From: JAWVFM01 sp963739355
GTDB taxonomy: Bacteria; Actinomycetota; Thermoleophilia; Solirubrobacterales; 70-9
DNA: 64,000 nucleotides
Reading direction: 5' to 3'
NCBI GenBank assembly: GCA_963739355.1
Contig: CAVUAD010000007.1
Coordinates: 248,001 to 312,000, forward strand
This document shows positions 28,681 through 36,172 of this stretch, piece by piece. The notes beneath the pieces were generated by a model. It saw nothing but the letters and a program-made list of their open reading frames with translations. It ran no database searches and had not been told where the DNA came from. Within the stretch, counting starts at the first letter, position 1; each line of letters starts with the position of its first letter. A program made the position numbers and the translations under genes.

Positions 28681-29394
28681 CTACGGCGATTCGGTTAGTG
28701 GCGCTCCGGCCGTCTCGAGGACGAATTCGCGGACGAGCGTCGCGAGGCGGTCGGGCTGGTCGAGAGGCATGAACGTGTAGGAGTCCTCGACCGTCTCAAG
28801 GCGCGCCTGCGGGATCGCATCGGCGAGGCGCTTCCCGTACTCCAGCTTGAAGAAGCGGTCCTCGAGAGCCCAGGCGATCAGCGCCGGCCGGTCGAAGCGC
28901 TCGAGCTGCCGCGCGGCCTCGAGCGTGTACCGGTTGGAGATCCCGCGCAGGAGCTTGGCGGTGTCGCGCCGGATCGCGCGGTCATGCAGGACCAGGTCCA
29001 CCCAGGCGCGCGTCAGCTCGTCGCTCAGCCCGTGCTTGGCGAGCCACCCGTAGGCGAGTGGCATGCGGCGCAGCGCGGCGAGGCGCATCGGCTGGGCGAT
29101 CAAGTTGACCCCGCCGGGCACCCGCGCCACGAGCTCGAGGGCGTCGAGAACGCCGGCGACGATCGCGGCGAGCCCGGTCGGCGAGAGGTCGGCGTCGTTC
29201 CTCATGGCCTCGCGATGGGAGCCCAGCGGCAGCTCCGGGACGATGCAGCGATGATCGGCGCTCAGCGAGGCAACCACGGGGTCCCACAGCCGGCCGTCGG
29301 CGAGGAGGCCGTGGACGAAGACGAGCGGCGGGCCGCTACCGCGTTCCGTGTAGACGATTCGTCCGGCGGGGAGGTCGAGGGTGGAGGTGGTCAT
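28681..29394 (-). CDS. alpha/beta hydrolase lacking the nucleophile elbow
   Basis: 237 residues from ATG 29394; longer in-frame extensions cross the intergenic operator. The N-terminus is standard: IVYTERGSGPPLVFVHGLLADGRLWDPVV (oxyanion HG). The C-terminus has the lid PLAYGWLAKHG and the acid-bearing ALEDRFFKLEYGKRLADAIP. Between VLDALEL and VARVPGGV (near 29130) one expects a strand, the GxSxG/GxDxG nucleophile and about 40 more residues; they are absent, in frame. No catalytic His is evident near the end (DSYTFMPLDQPD). Probably inactive. Divergent from a TetR gene. Confidence 0.75.
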   Translation of the reverse strand: MTTSTLDLPAGRIVYTERGSGPPLVFVHGLLADGRLWDPVVASLSADHRCIVPELPLGSHREAMRNDADLSPTGLAAIVAGVLDALELVARVPGGVNLIAQPMRLAALRRMPLAYGWLAKHGLSDELTRAWVDLVLHDRAIRRDTAKLLRGISNRYTLEAARQLERFDRPALIAWALEDRFFKLEYGKRLADAIPQARLETVEDSYTFMPLDQPDRLATLVREFVLETAGAPLTESP

Positions 29395-29421
29395 CGTGCG
29401 AGCCTTCCGATCTTCGAAGTA

Positions 29422-29438
29422 ACGTACAGCGTGTACGT
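29422..29438. promoter_or_regulatory. TetR operator between hydrolase and tetR
   Basis: Perfect inverted repeat ACGTACA-GCG-TGTACGT centred between the divergent starts. A second ACGTACA half-site lies at 29449-29455, and TATAAA-like sequence (29440-29446) lies between. The position is as expected for autoregulation by the TetR at 29462. Confidence 0.65.
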
Positions 29439-29461
29439 TTATAAACATACGTACAGCCTGA

Positions 29462-30070
29462 ATGTCAAAGACGACGACCGACAGGAAGCGCACCCAAGCC
29501 GAGCGCACGGAGGCGACCCGAGCGGCCCTCATCGCCGCCGCGCGCACCCTGTTCGCGGAGCGCGGGTATGCCGCCGTCGCGATGGAGGGGGTGGTCGCGG
29601 CGGCCGGGGTCACGCGCGGCGCCCTCTACCACCACTTCCGCGGCAAGCGCGACCTGTTCGAGGCGGTCTTCGAGCTGGTGGAGCAGGAGATCACGGAGGA
29701 CATCGCGGTCAAGGCCCTGACCGGGCGGGACCCGCTCGATGCGCTCCGCGCGGGTGCCCGCGCGTTCCTGGACCACTGCCTCGACCCGGAGATGCAGCGG
29801 ATCGCCCTGCTCGACGCTCCGGCCGTCCTCGGCTGGGAGCGCTGGCGCGAGATCGGCGAGCGCTACGGGCTCGGGCTCACGGAGGCCACGCTTCAGGCCG
29901 GGATGGACGCCGGCGTGGTCGCACCGCTGCCGGCGAGGCCGCTGGCGCATCTCCTGATGGGCGCGCTCGACGAGGCGGCGATGGCGGTGGCGCGGGCGGG
30001 CGACCCGGAGGCCGCCCGCGAGGAGATGGTGGAGGTTCTCGACGGCCTCCTCGACGGCTTGACGGCCTAG
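29462..30070 (+). CDS. TetR/AcrR family transcriptional regulator
   Basis: 202 residues. N-terminal helix-turn-helix: TRAALIAAARTLFAERGYAAVAMEGVVAAAGVTRGALYHHFRGKRDLFEAVFELVEQEI (about 18-75, with the G-A-L-Y-H-H-F recognition helix). The C-terminal ligand domain is generic. The operator palindrome at 29422 lies between it and the divergent hydrolase gene, the expected target. Confidence 0.9.
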   Translation: MSKTTTDRKRTQAERTEATRAALIAAARTLFAERGYAAVAMEGVVAAAGVTRGALYHHFRGKRDLFEAVFELVEQEITEDIAVKALTGRDPLDALRAGARAFLDHCLDPEMQRIALLDAPAVLGWERWREIGERYGLGLTEATLQAGMDAGVVAPLPARPLAHLLMGALDEAAMAVARAGDPEAAREEMVEVLDGLLDGLTA

Positions 30071-30084
30071 CTACTATCGATCAC

Positions 30085-30294
30085 GTGAAGACAGGAATTC
30101 ATCCCGACTACGTGCTCTCGCACGTTCGTTGCTCGTGCGGCAACGAGTTCTACACGCGCTCCACCGAGCCGGAGCTCCACGTGGAGATCTGCTCGGAGTG
30201 CCACCCGTTCTACACCGGCAAGCAGAAGCTGGTCGACACCGGCGGCCGGGTGGAGCGCTTCCGCCGCCGTGCGGCGCGCAGCCGTCGCGGCTAG
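30085..30294 (+). CDS. rpmE: 50S ribosomal protein L31
   Basis: 69 residues from GTG (MKTGIHPDYVLSHVRCSCGN). Zinc-type L31, with Cys16 and Cys18 in RCSCGN and the pair in ICSECHPFYTGKQKLVDTGGRVERF. It opens the conserved actinobacterial run rpmE-DUF1385-prfA-prmC-tsaC. Confidence 0.96.
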   Translation: MKTGIHPDYVLSHVRCSCGNEFYTRSTEPELHVEICSECHPFYTGKQKLVDTGGRVERFRRRAARSRRG

Positions 30295-30307
30295 CCTCAC
30301 AGGCACC

Positions 30308-31315
30308 ATGAGGGAGGCGGAGACCACCGTCGGCGACCCGTCGGCGAACGGACGTCCATCCATTCAGGCCGAGGCGATGCCGGACGGCAAGCCCGTGGCC
30401 GATCGCGACGCGCCGGTGGGCGGCCAGGCAGTCCTCGAGGGCGTGATGATGCGCGGCGTCTCGACCTGGTCCGTCGCGGTTCGCAAGCCGAACGGCGAGA
30501 TCGAGACCTCCTCCGAGCCGCTCGTGGCCTGGGGCAGCCGCCACCGCCTGCTGCGGATCCCCGTCGTCCGCGGCGTCGTCGCGCTCGTCGAGTCGATGAA
30601 GATCGGGTTCCGCGCGCTTGCGATCTCCGCCAACGCCCAGCTGGCCGAGGAAGAGGACCCCGAGCCGATCGGCGGCTTCACGTGGGGCTTCACGATCTTC
30701 CTGTCGCTCGCCCTGGCGATCGGCCTGTTCTTCGTCGTGCCCGTCGGCGTCACGAGCCTGATCAAGGACCAGCTCGGCTCCTCGGTCCTCTTCTGGCTCG
30801 TCGAGGGCGTCCTGCGGACGGCGATCTTCATCGGCTACCTGTGGCTGATCAGCCGGGTCGCGGACCTGCGGCGGGTCTTCGAGTACCACGGGGCCGAGCA
30901 CAAGACGATCTCCTGCTTCGAGGCGGGCGACCGGCTCACGCCGGCGCGCGCCGAGACCTACTCGCGCCTGCACCCCCGCTGCGGCACCAGCTTCCTCCTC
31001 ATCGTGATGGTGCTGGCGATCTTCGTGTTCGCCCCGATCGGCCTGCCCGCCTGGTACTGGCTGGTCGCCTCGCGGATCCTCGGGATCCCGCTGATCGCCG
31101 GGCTCTCCTACGAGGTCATCAAGCTGGCGGGCAAGTACCGGCGAAAGCGCTGGGTCCGGGCGCTGATGTGGCCCGGCCTCATGCTCCAGAACCTGACGAC
31201 GCGCGAGCCCGACCGCGAGCAGCTCGCGGTGGCCATCGCGGCGCTCGAGGCCGTCCTCGCGGTTGAGAACCCCGAGGACGTCGCCGCAGGCGCCGACATC
31301 GAGATCGTCGCCTGA
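30308..31315 (+). CDS. DUF1385 integral membrane protein (YqhQ-like)
   Basis: 335 residues; ATG 30308 preferred over a GTG at 30269 that would overlap rpmE. DUF1385 marks: PVGGQAVLEGVMMRGVSTWSVAVRKPNG at about 37-64 and FEYHGAEHKTISCFEAGDRLT in the middle. Four or so membrane helices are visible: TWGFTIFLSLALAIGLFFVVPVGV, VEGVLRTAIFIGYLWLI, and two between about 230 and 275. The family is nearly always found beside rpmE and prfA in gram-positive genomes; biochemical role unknown. Confidence 0.9.
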   Translation: MREAETTVGDPSANGRPSIQAEAMPDGKPVADRDAPVGGQAVLEGVMMRGVSTWSVAVRKPNGEIETSSEPLVAWGSRHRLLRIPVVRGVVALVESMKIGFRALAISANAQLAEEEDPEPIGGFTWGFTIFLSLALAIGLFFVVPVGVTSLIKDQLGSSVLFWLVEGVLRTAIFIGYLWLISRVADLRRVFEYHGAEHKTISCFEAGDRLTPARAETYSRLHPRCGTSFLLIVMVLAIFVFAPIGLPAWYWLVASRILGIPLIAGLSYEVIKLAGKYRRKRWVRALMWPGLMLQNLTTREPDREQLAVAIAALEAVLAVENPEDVAAGADIEIVA

Positions 31316-31335
31316 ACCCTCAACCAACCCTCAAG

Positions 31336-31348
31336 GGGGTCTGACCCT
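31336..31348. repeat. GGGGTCTGACCCC palindrome, copy with one change
   Basis: GGGGTCTGACCCT in the 77-bp gap before prfA. It belongs to the 13-nt palindrome family also seen at 44742, 44792, 47683 and 47729. Confidence 0.6.
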
Positions 31349-31392
31349 CTTTAGGTTGTGACTAGAGCCGCGCCGACCGTCACAATCGAGCC

Positions 31393-32463
31393 ATGATCGA
31401 GCAGCTCGTGGAGCAGGTGGAGGCGCGGTTCGCGGACCTCCAGGAGCAGATGTCCGACCCGGACGTCATCGGCGACCGTGATCGCTACGCCGCCGTGGGC
31501 CGCGAGTACCGCGAGCTCGAGCCGGCAAGCGAGCTCGCCGCGGAGTGGCGGCACCTGCAGGACGACCTGGCCGGGGCCAGGGAGCTCCTGGACGAGGACG
31601 GCGACGACCCCGAGCTGCGCAAGGTCGTCGAGGAGGCCCCGGGACGGCTTGCCGAGCTCGAGGAGCAGATTCGCCTCGCCATGGTCGAGCGGGACCCCAA
31701 CGACGACAAGGACGTGATCGTCGAGATCCGTGCGGGCACCGGCGGCGACGAGGCCGCCCTCTTCGCCGGCGACCTCTTCAAGATGCTGACCCGCTACGCG
31801 GACGAGCGCGGGTTCAGCACGGAGGTCCTCTCCGAGTCCGACGCGGAGGTCGGCGGCTACAAGGAGGTGACGCTTGGCGTGCGCGGCGACGGCGCCTACT
31901 CGATCTTCAAGTACGAAGGCGGGACGCACCGCGTACAGCGCGTTCCAAAGACCGAGTCCCAGGGCAGGATTCACACCTCGACGGCGACCGTGGCCGTGCT
32001 GCCGGAGGCCGAGGAGGTCGACGTCGAGATCGATCCGAACGACCTGCAGGTCGACGTCTACCGCTCCTCGGGCCCGGGCGGGCAGTCGGTGAACACCACC
32101 GACTCGGCGGTGCGGATCACGCACAGACCGACCAACATCGTCGTCTCGATGCAGGACGAGAAGTCGCAGCTTCAGAACCGGGAGAAGGCGATGCGCGTGC
32201 TGCGCGCGCGGCTCTACGAGCGGGAGATGGCGCGCCAGCAGGCGGAGATTGCCGCAGACCGCCGCTCCCAGGTGGGAACGGGCGAGCGCTCGGAGAAGGT
32301 CCGCACTTACAACTACCCGCAGGGCAGGGTGACCGACCACCGCGTCAAGCACACCTCGCACGACCTCGAGGGAGTCCTCGGCGGAAACCTGCGCGACTTC
32401 ACCGACGCGCTCGCCGCCGAGGAGAAGCGGGCGCGGCTCGAGGCGCAGACCGCACCCGAATGA
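31393..32463 (+). CDS. prfA: peptide chain release factor 1
   Basis: 356 residues. Domain 2 carries the PxT-type anticodon segment region, and domain 3 has the universal GGQ in RSSGPGGQSVNTTDSAVRITH near residue 230. It terminates translation at UAA and UAG. Its stop overlaps the prmC start, giving a coupled pair with the enzyme that methylates the GGQ glutamine. Confidence 0.97.
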   Translation: MIEQLVEQVEARFADLQEQMSDPDVIGDRDRYAAVGREYRELEPASELAAEWRHLQDDLAGARELLDEDGDDPELRKVVEEAPGRLAELEEQIRLAMVERDPNDDKDVIVEIRAGTGGDEAALFAGDLFKMLTRYADERGFSTEVLSESDAEVGGYKEVTLGVRGDGAYSIFKYEGGTHRVQRVPKTESQGRIHTSTATVAVLPEAEEVDVEIDPNDLQVDVYRSSGPGGQSVNTTDSAVRITHRPTNIVVSMQDEKSQLQNREKAMRVLRARLYEREMARQQAEIAADRRSQVGTGERSEKVRTYNYPQGRVTDHRVKHTSHDLEGVLGGNLRDFTDALAAEEKRARLEAQTAPE

Positions 32464-33305
32464 CGCCCGTCGCGGCCGGAACGGTGGCCGAGGCGCTGTC
32501 CGCAGCGCGTGACGCTCTGGGCGCCGCCGGCGTCGAGACGCCGCGGCTGGACTCCGAGGTGCTGCTGGCGCAGGTGCTCGGTGTCGACCGCGCGGCGCTT
32601 GTGACGAGCGGTGAGGAGGGGGTGGAGCCCGCCGCCGCGCGGACGTTCGGAGAGTGGGTGCGGCGACGGGTGAGGCGCGAGCCCGTCGCCTACATCGTCG
32701 GACGCAGGGGCTTTCGCCGGATCGAGCTCGCGGTCGACCGCCGCGTGCTGATTCCGCGGCCGGAGACGGAGCTGCTGGTGGAGGTGGCGCTGGAGCTCAG
32801 GCCGGCGAGCGTGCTGGACGTCGGGACGGGCTCTGGTGCGATCGCGCTGGCGGTTGCGGACGAGCTCGAGGCCGTCGAGGTGTCCGGGGTCGACACCAGC
32901 GCCGCGGCTGTCGGCGTCGCGCGGGCGAATGCCGAGCGGCTCGGTATGGGCGGCGAAGGGGGGATCACCTTCGAGGTCCTGGCGCCTTCTTTCGCGTATG
33001 GCGAAACAAAGCGCCAGGACCTGGTGGTTGCGAACCTCCCGTACATCCCGGACAAGGATTGGCCGACGCTCCCACCTGAGATCCGCGACTACGAGCCGCG
33101 CGAGGCGCTCCTCGGAGGTCCCGACGGCCTGGACCACATCCGCGCCCTCCTCGCTGCCCCTCCACCGTGCGGAGCGATCGCACTCGAGGTCGGAATTGAC
33201 CAGGCGCCCGAGGTTGAGAGCCTGGTGACGGCCGCGGGCTTTCCGGACACCGAGCGCCGGCCGGACCTCGCCGGCATCGAGCGCGTCGTCGTCGGCCGGC
33301 GATGA
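32460..33305 (+). CDS. prmC: release factor glutamine N5-methyltransferase, with hairpin-encoded segment
   Basis: 281 residues. N-terminal helical bundle, then RPETELLVEVAL, motif I VLDVGTGSGAIALAVA (about 122-137), and the catalytic loop VVANLPYIPDKDWPTL. The usual NPPY is NLPY here. The stretch just before it, LAPSFAYGETKR, is coded by a 22-bp hairpin (32974-33022) and does not resemble the G-D segment normally found there, although overall length is normal. ATG overlaps the prfA stop; its stop overlaps tsaC. It methylates RF1/RF2. Confidence 0.92.
   Translation: MTPVAAGTVAEALSAARDALGAAGVETPRLDSEVLLAQVLGVDRAALVTSGEEGVEPAAARTFGEWVRRRVRREPVAYIVGRRGFRRIELAVDRRVLIPRPETELLVEVALELRPASVLDVGTGSGAIALAVADELEAVEVSGVDTSAAAVGVARANAERLGMGGEGGITFEVLAPSFAYGETKRQDLVVANLPYIPDKDWPTLPPEIRDYEPREALLGGPDGLDHIRALLAAPPPCGAIALEVGIDQAPEVESLVTAAGFPDTERRPDLAGIERVVVGRR
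32974..33022. repeat. long palindrome inside prmC
   Basis: Arms at 32974-32995 and 33001-33022 pair at 20 of 22 positions around the 5-nt loop GTATG. The outer part of the arms is AGGTCCTGGCGC / GCGCCAGGACCT and the inner part TTTCGC / GCGAAA. It lies entirely inside the coding region and is in frame. Confidence 0.8.
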
Positions 33306-33949
33306 CCGAGGTCGTCTCGATCGAGCGCGACGGCTCTTCTGCCACCGTGGCCGCCCTGGAGAGAACGGTCCAGAACGGCGGCGTCGCGCTGTTTCCAGCC
33401 GACGGGCTCTACGGCCTGGCCTGCGACCCGCTGAACGCGGCTGCCATCGAGCGCATCCACGCCATCAAGGGCCGCGACGACGGCAAGCCCGCGGCCGTCA
33501 TGTACTTCTCGGGGCTCGTCATGCGCGAGCTCCTCGGCGGGCTGGGGGAGCGGTCGGCCGCGGCGGTCGCGGCCCTGCTTCCTGGCCAGGTCACCCTCGT
33601 CGTCGCCAACCCGGAGCATCGCTACCCGCTCGCCTGCCGGGAGGACCTCGACCGCCTCGGCATCCGCCTCATCGCCGGCCCGCTCACGGGCGCCTCCTGC
33701 CCGATCTTTCAGACCAGCGCGAACCCGAGCGGCGGCCCCGCGCCCTGCTCCTTCGCCGACGTCGACCCGGAGATCCGCGGCGAGGTCGATCTTGCCATCG
33801 ACGGCGGCGCGCTCACGGGCCTGCCGTCGACGGTCATCGACATCACCGGGCTGGACGCCGGCGGCGGGTTCCAGGTGCTCCGCGAGGGCGGGCTGCCGCT
33901 GGCGGACGTCGAGCGAGCGCTCGCGCCGATATCGTCGCGCGCGATATGA
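33302..33949 (+). CDS. tsaC: threonylcarbamoyl-AMP synthase (Sua5/YwlC/YrdC family)
   Basis: 215 residues. YrdC fold: GGVALFPADGLYGLACDPLN, then the nucleotide-binding KGRDDGKPAAVMYF (KxR..KP), LLPGQVTLVVAN and CPIFQTSANPSGGPAP. It lacks the C-terminal Sua5 domain. It makes threonylcarbamoyl-AMP for t6A37 of tRNA. Four-base ATGA-type overlaps join it to prmC upstream and rpiB downstream. Confidence 0.92.
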   Translation: MTEVVSIERDGSSATVAALERTVQNGGVALFPADGLYGLACDPLNAAAIERIHAIKGRDDGKPAAVMYFSGLVMRELLGGLGERSAAAVAALLPGQVTLVVANPEHRYPLACREDLDRLGIRLIAGPLTGASCPIFQTSANPSGGPAPCSFADVDPEIRGEVDLAIDGGALTGLPSTVIDITGLDAGGGFQVLREGGLPLADVERALAPISSRAI

Positions 33950-34389
33950 AGGTCGCGATCGGATCCGACCACGCGGGATTCGAGCTCAAGGAGTACCTGA
34001 AGCCCTTCCTGGCCGAGCTCGGGCACGAGGTCGTGGACATGGGCACGGACTCGACGGAGGCGGTCGACTACCCGCCGATCTGCGCCGGGGTCGCCCGCGA
34101 GGTGGTGGAGGGCCGCGCCGACCGCGGCATCGTCCTCGGTGGCTCGGGCCAGGGCGAGCAACTGTCCGCCAACAAGGTCAGGGGCGCCCGGGCCTCGCTC
34201 TGCAACGACCTCTACACGGCGCGCTTCGCGCGCCTCCACAACGACGCCAACGTCCTCGCGATGGGCGGCCGCGTCGTGGGCACTGGGCTCGCGGAGGAGA
34301 TCGTGAGGACCTGGTTCGCGACCGAGTTCGAGGGCGGGCGGCACGCCCGCCGCGTCGCCCAGATCGCCGAGATCGAAGACGAGCGGTAG
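33946..34389 (+). CDS. rpiB: ribose-5-phosphate isomerase B
   Basis: 147 residues. RpiB/LacAB fold beginning KVAIGSDHAGFELKEYLKPFL, with VDYPPICAGVAREVVEGRADRGIVLGGSGQGEQLSANKV (active-site loop) and HNDANVLAMGGRVVGTGLAEEIV. Interconverts ribose-5-phosphate and ribulose-5-phosphate. Last gene of the rightward housekeeping run; the next gene converges 3 bp away. Confidence 0.93.
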   Translation: MKVAIGSDHAGFELKEYLKPFLAELGHEVVDMGTDSTEAVDYPPICAGVAREVVEGRADRGIVLGGSGQGEQLSANKVRGARASLCNDLYTARFARLHNDANVLAMGGRVVGTGLAEEIVRTWFATEFEGGRHARRVAQIAEIEDER

Positions 34390-34391
34390 CG

Positions 34392-35003
34392 CTACGCGCT
34401 CAGCGCGGCGACGGCGCTGCGCTCGAAGAGCCGCCGGGCCTGCTCGATCTCCGGCGTCAGGCCGCGCTCGACCCACTCCAGGGAGAGGCCTTCGAGCCCG
34501 GCCACCAGAAAGACCGTGGCCGCCGGGATCCGCCGCTTCGGGACGCCGGCCTTGGCGAAGAAGTCGGCGAGCACCTCGCGCCAGCGCTGCTTGACCTCGC
34601 GCAGGACCGCGCGGACGTCGTCCTCGACCACGGACACGGCGTTCAGGTCGAAGTAGCTGCGGGCCAGGCGGACGTCGCGCGCGAGGATCGTCCAGACGCC
34701 GTCCACGGTTCCCTTGACGATCGCCTCGACCGTCTCGGCCTCGCCCAGGCCGTTTAGGACCTCGGCGGTGATCAGGTCGCCGAGGTCCCGCGCGACGGCG
34801 GAGACCAGACCCTGCTTGGAGCCGAAGTGGTAGGCGATCAGCGCCTTCGACTCGCCGGCCCGCACCGCGACCTTGGCCGTGGTCAGGCCGGCGTAGCCAT
34901 CGGCCAGCAACGTCTCGAGACCCGCCGCGAGGATCCGCTCGCGCGCGCCCGTGGACGGCCGCCCGGGGCCGGGGCGGGGCGGGGCAACGGTCTTCTGGCT
35001 CAA
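34392..35003 (-). CDS. TetR family regulator downstream of R2lox
   Basis: 203 residues from a TTG that overlaps the R2lox stop (TTGA). Helix-turn-helix ARERILAAGLETLLADGYAGLTTAKVAVRAGESKALIAYHFGSKQGLVSAV (about 18-68). The C-terminal domain has a TetR_C-like ligand fold. Because it is co-transcribed with the di-iron oxidase, it probably controls its own operon through the palindrome at 36008. Confidence 0.88.
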   Translation of the reverse strand: MSQKTVAPPRPGPGRPSTGARERILAAGLETLLADGYAGLTTAKVAVRAGESKALIAYHFGSKQGLVSAVARDLGDLITAEVLNGLGEAETVEAIVKGTVDGVWTILARDVRLARSYFDLNAVSVVEDDVRAVLREVKQRWREVLADFFAKAGVPKRRIPAATVFLVAGLEGLSLEWVERGLTPEIEQARRLFERSAVAALSA

Positions 35004-35977
35004 GCGGGCGCTTCCTCGGCCAGCATCGCCGGGTCGAGGCCCATCGCCGCAAGCTTCTTCGAGAGCGCCTTCATGGCGTACGCGAAGATCTCGGACGAGT
35101 GGTAGAAGGGCGTCTCGAAGTCGTACGGGTCGTCCACCCACGGCGGGACGAAGACGAGCGGCGCGACCGGCAGGGTCTCCTTCAGGGTGTCCTGGATGAT
35201 CTGCGCGTTCTTCGGGTCGGCCTTGATCGCGTCGGCGAGGAACTTCACGCCGAAGCCGACGTGGCGTGACTCGTCGCGGTTCACCGCGGTGAAGCCGGCG
35301 AGGAACCCGGGGAAGCGACCCCGTTCCTTCAGCGACTTGATCATGAAGCGGGCCGCGCTGAGGGCCAGGGTCCCCTCGATGACGATCATGTAGACGGTGA
35401 TCCCCCGAACGAGGGCGCCGAAGTTCGTCGGGTCCTTGCGCAGATCCTCGGCGCACTCGTGGAGGATCCCATCGAAGAGCGTCCTCCAGTCGTCGTTGAC
35501 GACGCCACGGTGCTCGTCGAGCTGCTTGGAGATCCCGTCGGGCGTGGAGCCGAAGACCTCCCGGTAGAAGCGGTCCCAGAAGACCACGTGCTTCGCCTCG
35601 TCGGCGATCTGCGTGGTCAGGAAGAGCTGCGCCTCCTTCTGGGGCACGGCGAGGGCGAACGGGATCAACTCCACCGTCACGCTGTTCTCGGCCACGAAGA
35701 ACTCGGAGAACCCGAACTTGATGAACTGGCGCTCGTCGTCCGTGAAGCCGTCCGGGTCGGCCCACTGCTTGGCGTCCTCGGTGAAGTCGAAGTCCTCGGA
35801 GTTCCACTGCTGGCGCTGCCAGCGCGCGAAGAGCTTCTCGTAGGAGGGTGCGGCCTCGAGGATCCGGTCGAGGCCGGCCATGACCTTGTCGATGTCGGCG
35901 TCCATCAGGACGGACAGCGCCTCGTCCTCGGTCTTCAGCTCCGGGTTGCCGTTCGTGGTCGTGTCGACGGTGGCCAT
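35000..35977 (-). CDS. R2-like ligand-binding oxidase (R2lox-type Mn/Fe protein)
   Basis: 325 residues of ferritin-like fold. Metal ligands are Glu97 (FFVAENSVTVEL), Glu127 and His130 (DEAKH), Glu201 (IEGTLAL), Glu236 and His239 (NRDESRHVGFG). Val100 and Tyr196 occupy the places of the ether cross-linked Val-Tyr pair of R2lox (Rv0233 of M. tuberculosis and the Geobacillus enzyme). That separates it from true ribonucleotide reductase R2, and no R1 gene is near. R2lox is thought to oxidise a lipid-like ligand; the substrate is unknown. Confidence 0.85.
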   Translation of the reverse strand: MATVDTTTNGNPELKTEDEALSVLMDADIDKVMAGLDRILEAAPSYEKLFARWQRQQWNSEDFDFTEDAKQWADPDGFTDDERQFIKFGFSEFFVAENSVTVELIPFALAVPQKEAQLFLTTQIADEAKHVVFWDRFYREVFGSTPDGISKQLDEHRGVVNDDWRTLFDGILHECAEDLRKDPTNFGALVRGITVYMIVIEGTLALSAARFMIKSLKERGRFPGFLAGFTAVNRDESRHVGFGVKFLADAIKADPKNAQIIQDTLKETLPVAPLVFVPPWVDDPYDFETPFYHSSEIFAYAMKALSKKLAAMGLDPAMLAEEAPA

Positions 35978-36007
35978 GGGTTCTCCTTCGCTCGGTGGGA
36001 CGGCGAA

Positions 36008-36028
36008 TACTTAACCGATCGTTCAGTA
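36008..36028. promoter_or_regulatory. TetR-type operator upstream of R2lox
   Basis: Imperfect palindrome TACTTAACCGATCGTTCAGTA centred on CGATCG, 31 bp upstream of the R2lox start. The half-sites TACTTAAC and TACTGAAC are typical of TetR-family operators. The candidate regulator is the TetR coded in the same operon. Confidence 0.55.
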
Positions 36029-36048
36029 AATGTCAAGGTCGGAGTCGC

Positions 36049-36094
36049 CGAACGTCCCGGAAGACCCTCTATAGCCCGAACTCCGGGACGTTCG
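36049..36094 (+). repeat. perfect 12-bp inverted repeat upstream of glyA
   Basis: Arms CGAACGTCCCGG (36049-36060) and CCGGGACGTTCG (36083-36094) with a 22-nt spacer, 79 bp before the glyA start. It could be a leader hairpin of glyA or a second operator in the R2lox/glyA divergent gap. No riboswitch class known to me fits. Confidence 0.6.
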
Positions 36095-36172
36095 ATGGGA
36101 AGTCGGCTCCGTCGGCGTCTCCCCTTAAGTTCTGTCACCCTCATTGCTCGACCGATCAGGAGCTCAGCGCGC

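Noticed and set aside
36031..36172. Riboswitch upstream of glyA
   Set aside because: I could not fit glycine, THF or ZTP riboswitch consensus to this leader; only the perfect inverted repeat is reported.
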